Source of the DNA: Candidatus Arcticimaribacter sp.
GTDB lineage: Bacteria; Bacteroidota; Bacteroidia; Flavobacteriales; Flavobacteriaceae
DNA: 11,093 bases
Direction: 5' to 3'
Assembly: GCA_011526335.1 (NCBI GenBank)
Contig: WTJB01000280.1
Coordinates: forward strand, 1 to 11,093
Position 1 is the stretch's first letter; each line of letters opens with the position of its first letter. Below, piece after piece: positions 8,049 through 11,093 of this stretch. The notes below the pieces were generated by a model, which saw only the letters and a list, made by a program, of their open reading frames with translations, made no database searches and was not told the DNA's origin. A program made the position numbers and the translations under genes.

Positions 8049-8573
8049 CTATTCTCCTTCTTGGGGAGGGTAATTTTTTAGTATTCCTGCCACGAATACA
8101 CCAATACGTTCGTCTCTGTTTTTTGTGGTTTCGTTAATGTTGCCCTTCCCTTTCCCTTGCCAGACCAAACGCTTGGTCTTTGCATCAATAAGGTCAATGT
8201 ATAGTTCTCCCTGAGTATAGGTGCTTATGGTATTAAATCGGGGTTGAAAAAACCAGGGGTTCCATCCCCAAAAACCAAAACCATAGTTTCCGTTGTTGAT
8301 GACGACACGATCTTTAGCATCAACAGCTATATTGACCAAAAGGTCAGGCGTATCTGACAGGGCAAGCGATTTTAAAGACAATTCTTTTTCAATGGATTTT
8401 AATATACGTCTCTTGTCCAGATCAGAAATATCAACTTCGTCTATTCCGGGTTTAAAAAAAGCGTAACTGGTATACTTATCAAAAGTGATTTCTCGATCAT
8501 AATCCATAAACACTTTTACGGGGGAACAACTCCATAATGTTCCTACAAGGGCAAGTAAAATAATTTTCTTCAT
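8049..8573 (-). CDS. DUF4136-type lipoprotein of unknown function
   Basis: This is a predicted envelope lipoprotein of 174 residues. It has a short lysine-led signal peptide (MKKIILLALVGTL) ending in the lipobox-like L-W-S-C16, where tryptophan at -2 is atypical. The mature part has the features of DUF4136 proteins: a YDREITFDKYTSYAFF segment, an LLVNIAV stretch, an aromatic/glycine-rich loop around GFGFWGWNPWFF (about residues 97-108), a YTQGELYIDLIDAKTKRLVW strand pair, and a C-terminal helix ending in NYPPQ. The function of the family is not known. An alternative ATG two codons upstream (8579) is equally open. It lies 43 nt after the DUF5522 mini-gene and 52 nt before the SulP gene, all on the minus strand. 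The lipoprotein call is firm; the family assignment is from memory of the motif pattern. Confidence 0.82.
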   Translation of the reverse strand: MKKIILLALVGTLWSCSPVKVFMDYDREITFDKYTSYAFFKPGIDEVDISDLDKRRILKSIEKELSLKSLALSDTPDLLVNIAVDAKDRVVINNGNYGFGFWGWNPWFFQPRFNTISTYTQGELYIDLIDAKTKRLVWQGKGKGNINETTKNRDERIGVFVAGILKNYPPQEGE

Positions 8574-8616
8574 ACACATTACAGTTTTGATTATTCACTA
8601 ATATCTAGAGCAAAAG

Positions 8617-9693
<1,077 letters not shown>

Positions 9694-9709
<16 letters not shown>

Positions 9710-10518
9710 GGAGATGCATTTTTCTGCTGAGTGTTTTTTTGTTAAGCAGTTGTAGCGTAACCAAAAGTGTACGTAAAAAAACACCGCCGCAAACGCCTTC
9801 AAATACAGTAAAGCCCAAAAAAGTTGCCAAAGTTACCCCAACTCCCTTACCCCCTCAGCCCGTTAAAAAATCCCTGACTACAGCAGAGAAAGTAAATCTT
9901 TATCTCGTAAAATTTGGTGCGGTAGCGCAAGCCGAAATGAAAACCTATAAAATCCCAGCCAGTATCACCCTTGCCCAAGGACTTTTGGAATCTGGTTTTG
10001 GTGAAGGACGCTTAGCCGTGGAGGGGAACAATCATTTTGGGATCAAATGCCATAAAGATTGGAATGGCGAACGTATTTATCATGACGATGACGAAAAAGG
10101 GGAGTGTTTCCGCGTTTATCAAGATGCGGCTACTTCATATCGAGATCATTCTCTCTTTTTGAGTGAGCGTCAACGTTATGCTTTTTTATTTGAACTCAAA
10201 GAAAAAGATTACAAGGCCTGGGCAAAAGGATTGAAAAAAGCGGGCTATGCCACCGATCCTAAATATCCCGATAAATTGATTCGATTGATAGAGCGTTTTG
10301 AGCTTAATCGTTTTGACGGGAAAGAAGAGGTTGTTGTCGAGCTTTCTCCAGCCCCACAACCACAGGATGGAACAGCAAATGTTTACTATGTTCAAAAAGG
10401 AGATACCCTTTACTCCATTGCCAAAAAACTACAGGTCCCCTTAGAAGATCTTCGCAAAAAAAATAGTTTAAAGGACAATACCATTTATATCGGGCAAGCC
10501 TTACATTTGCCCCAATAA
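9694..10518 (+). CDS. Lipoprotein glucosaminidase (FlgJ-type muramidase fold) with C-terminal LysM
   Basis: This predicted outer-envelope enzyme cleaves the glycan strands of peptidoglycan, 274 residues from GTG at 9694. The order is: a lipoprotein signal peptide with basic residues (MYRGLGR) and lipobox LSS-C20; a proline/lysine-rich linker (about 28-60); a glucosaminidase/FlgJ-like domain (about 65-215) with the presumed catalytic Glu99 in LLESGFGEG and the conserved NNHFGIKC segment; and one LysM domain (about 231-273, starting YYVQKGDTLYSIA). The frame is open to an ATG at 9601, but that would put 31 extra polar residues before the signal peptide and overlap the previous gene by 109 nt. 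GTG at 9694 gives a normal signal peptide and a 16-nt overlap, which suggests translational coupling. hemL begins 9 nt downstream. Confidence 0.88.
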
Positions 10519-10527
10519 GAAAAGGAT

Positions 10528-11093
10528 ATGAAATATCAACGCAGTAGTGCATTGTTTAAAGAAGCACAAAGGGTAATTCCTGGAGGGGTAAACTCACCCG
10601 TACGCGCATTTAAGGCCGTTGGGGGTACGCCAATTTTTGTTGAAAAAGCAGCAGGAGCCTATTTGTATGATGAGGATGGAAATCGTTTAATCGATTATAT
10701 CGCCAGTTGGGGGCCAATGATTTTGGGTCATGCCTATCCTAAGGTTATTGATGCCATTACCGAACGCGCCCAAAAGGGAACCTCATATGGAATGCCCACG
10801 GCCCTAGAAACTGAGATTGCCGCCTTGGCTATCGCTATGGTGCCGAATATTGATAAAATCCGATTCGTAAATTCTGGAACAGAGGCTTGTATGAGTGCTG
10901 TGCGCTTGGCTAGAGGATTTACCGGGAAAGAAAAGATCATCAAATTTGCGGGATGTTATCATGGACATTCAGACGCTTTCTTGATTCAAGCAGGAAGTGG
11001 TGCGGTCACTTTTGGTGCACCCAACAGTCCGGGGGTAACCCAAGGTACGGCAAAAGACACCCTTTTGGCTACCTATAATGATCTTGCCAGTGT
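10528..11093 (+). CDS. hemL: Glutamate-1-semialdehyde 2,1-aminomutase, 5' part (runs off window)
   Basis: HemL is a PLP enzyme that turns glutamate-1-semialdehyde into 5-aminolevulinate, the first committed tetrapyrrole precursor, in the cytoplasm. The first 188 residues are present with no stop to the window end; the family is about 430 long. Diagnostic segments are [11 protein letters not shown] near the N-terminus, [16 protein letters not shown], the PLP-phosphate loop [29 protein letters not shown], and [15 protein letters not shown]. The active-site lysine lies beyond the window. The ATG at 10528 follows the glucosaminidase stop by 9 nt, so it is probably in the same transcript. An AAGGA at 10522-10526 is only 1 nt from the ATG, too close to act as a normal ribosome-binding site. 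Confidence 0.97.
   Translation, partial: MKYQRSSALFKEAQRVIPGGVNSPVRAFKAVGGTPIFVEKAAGAYLYDEDGNRLIDYIASWGPMILGHAYPKVIDAITERAQKGTSYGMPTALETEIAALAIAMVPNIDKIRFVNSGTEACMSAVRLARGFTGKEKIIKFAGCYHGHSDAFLIQAGSGAVTFGAPNSPGVTQGTAKDTLLATYNDLAS

Noticed and set aside
10520..10527. Shine-Dalgarno-like AAGGA before hemL
   Set aside because: It ends 1 nt from the ATG, far closer than a working site, and such sites are generally not used in Bacteroidota.

Overview
This window looks like ordinary chromosomal DNA from a member of the Bacteroidota, most likely class Flavobacteriia. Three things point there. The proteins have flavobacterial flavour: a DUF5522 mini-protein, a DUF4136 lipoprotein, and an M23 peptidase beside a short MerR protein. 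Gene starts lack usable Shine-Dalgarno sequences. At least six intergenic positions carry the Bacteroidota -7 promoter element TAnnTTTG. Base composition is moderately AT-rich and even throughout; I see no insertion sequence, integrase, CRISPR array or compositional island. The genus cannot be named from the sequence alone.

Layout. (1) 1-102: 5' end of an initiator tRNA gene on the minus strand with a very clear promoter, divergent from era. (2) 103-2338: era and der, two ribosome-assembly GTPases in tandem on the plus strand, each with its own -7 box. (3) 2339-3650, minus strand: an M23 cell-wall peptidase followed after 4 nt by a short MerR-type DNA-binding protein; its end abuts the der stop. 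(4) 3651-3752: a divergent promoter region whose two -7 boxes lie back to back, serving the M23 gene and alaS. (5) 3753-6362: alaS, complete. (6) 6359-8769, minus strand: DUF5522 mini-protein, DUF4136 lipoprotein and a SulP-family anion transporter, which ends by overlapping the alaS stop by 4 nt. (7) 8798-11093, plus strand: a PLP-dependent ACC deaminase/D-cysteine desulfhydrase-like protein, a lipoprotein glucosaminidase with LysM domain, and the first 188 codons of hemL, packed as an apparent operon.

Functionally the window mixes translation (initiator tRNA, Era, Der, AlaRS), cell-wall remodelling (M23 peptidase, glucosaminidase), tetrapyrrole synthesis (HemL), an anion transporter, and small proteins of unknown role. 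I did not find an undescribed multi-gene system. The points most worth a second look are regulatory and architectural: a possibly leaderless era mRNA, mutually exclusive divergent promoters at alaS, a SulP gene with no ATG available, and the Cys-rich DUF5522 protein whose gene is 28 nt from a divergent PLP-enzyme gene.
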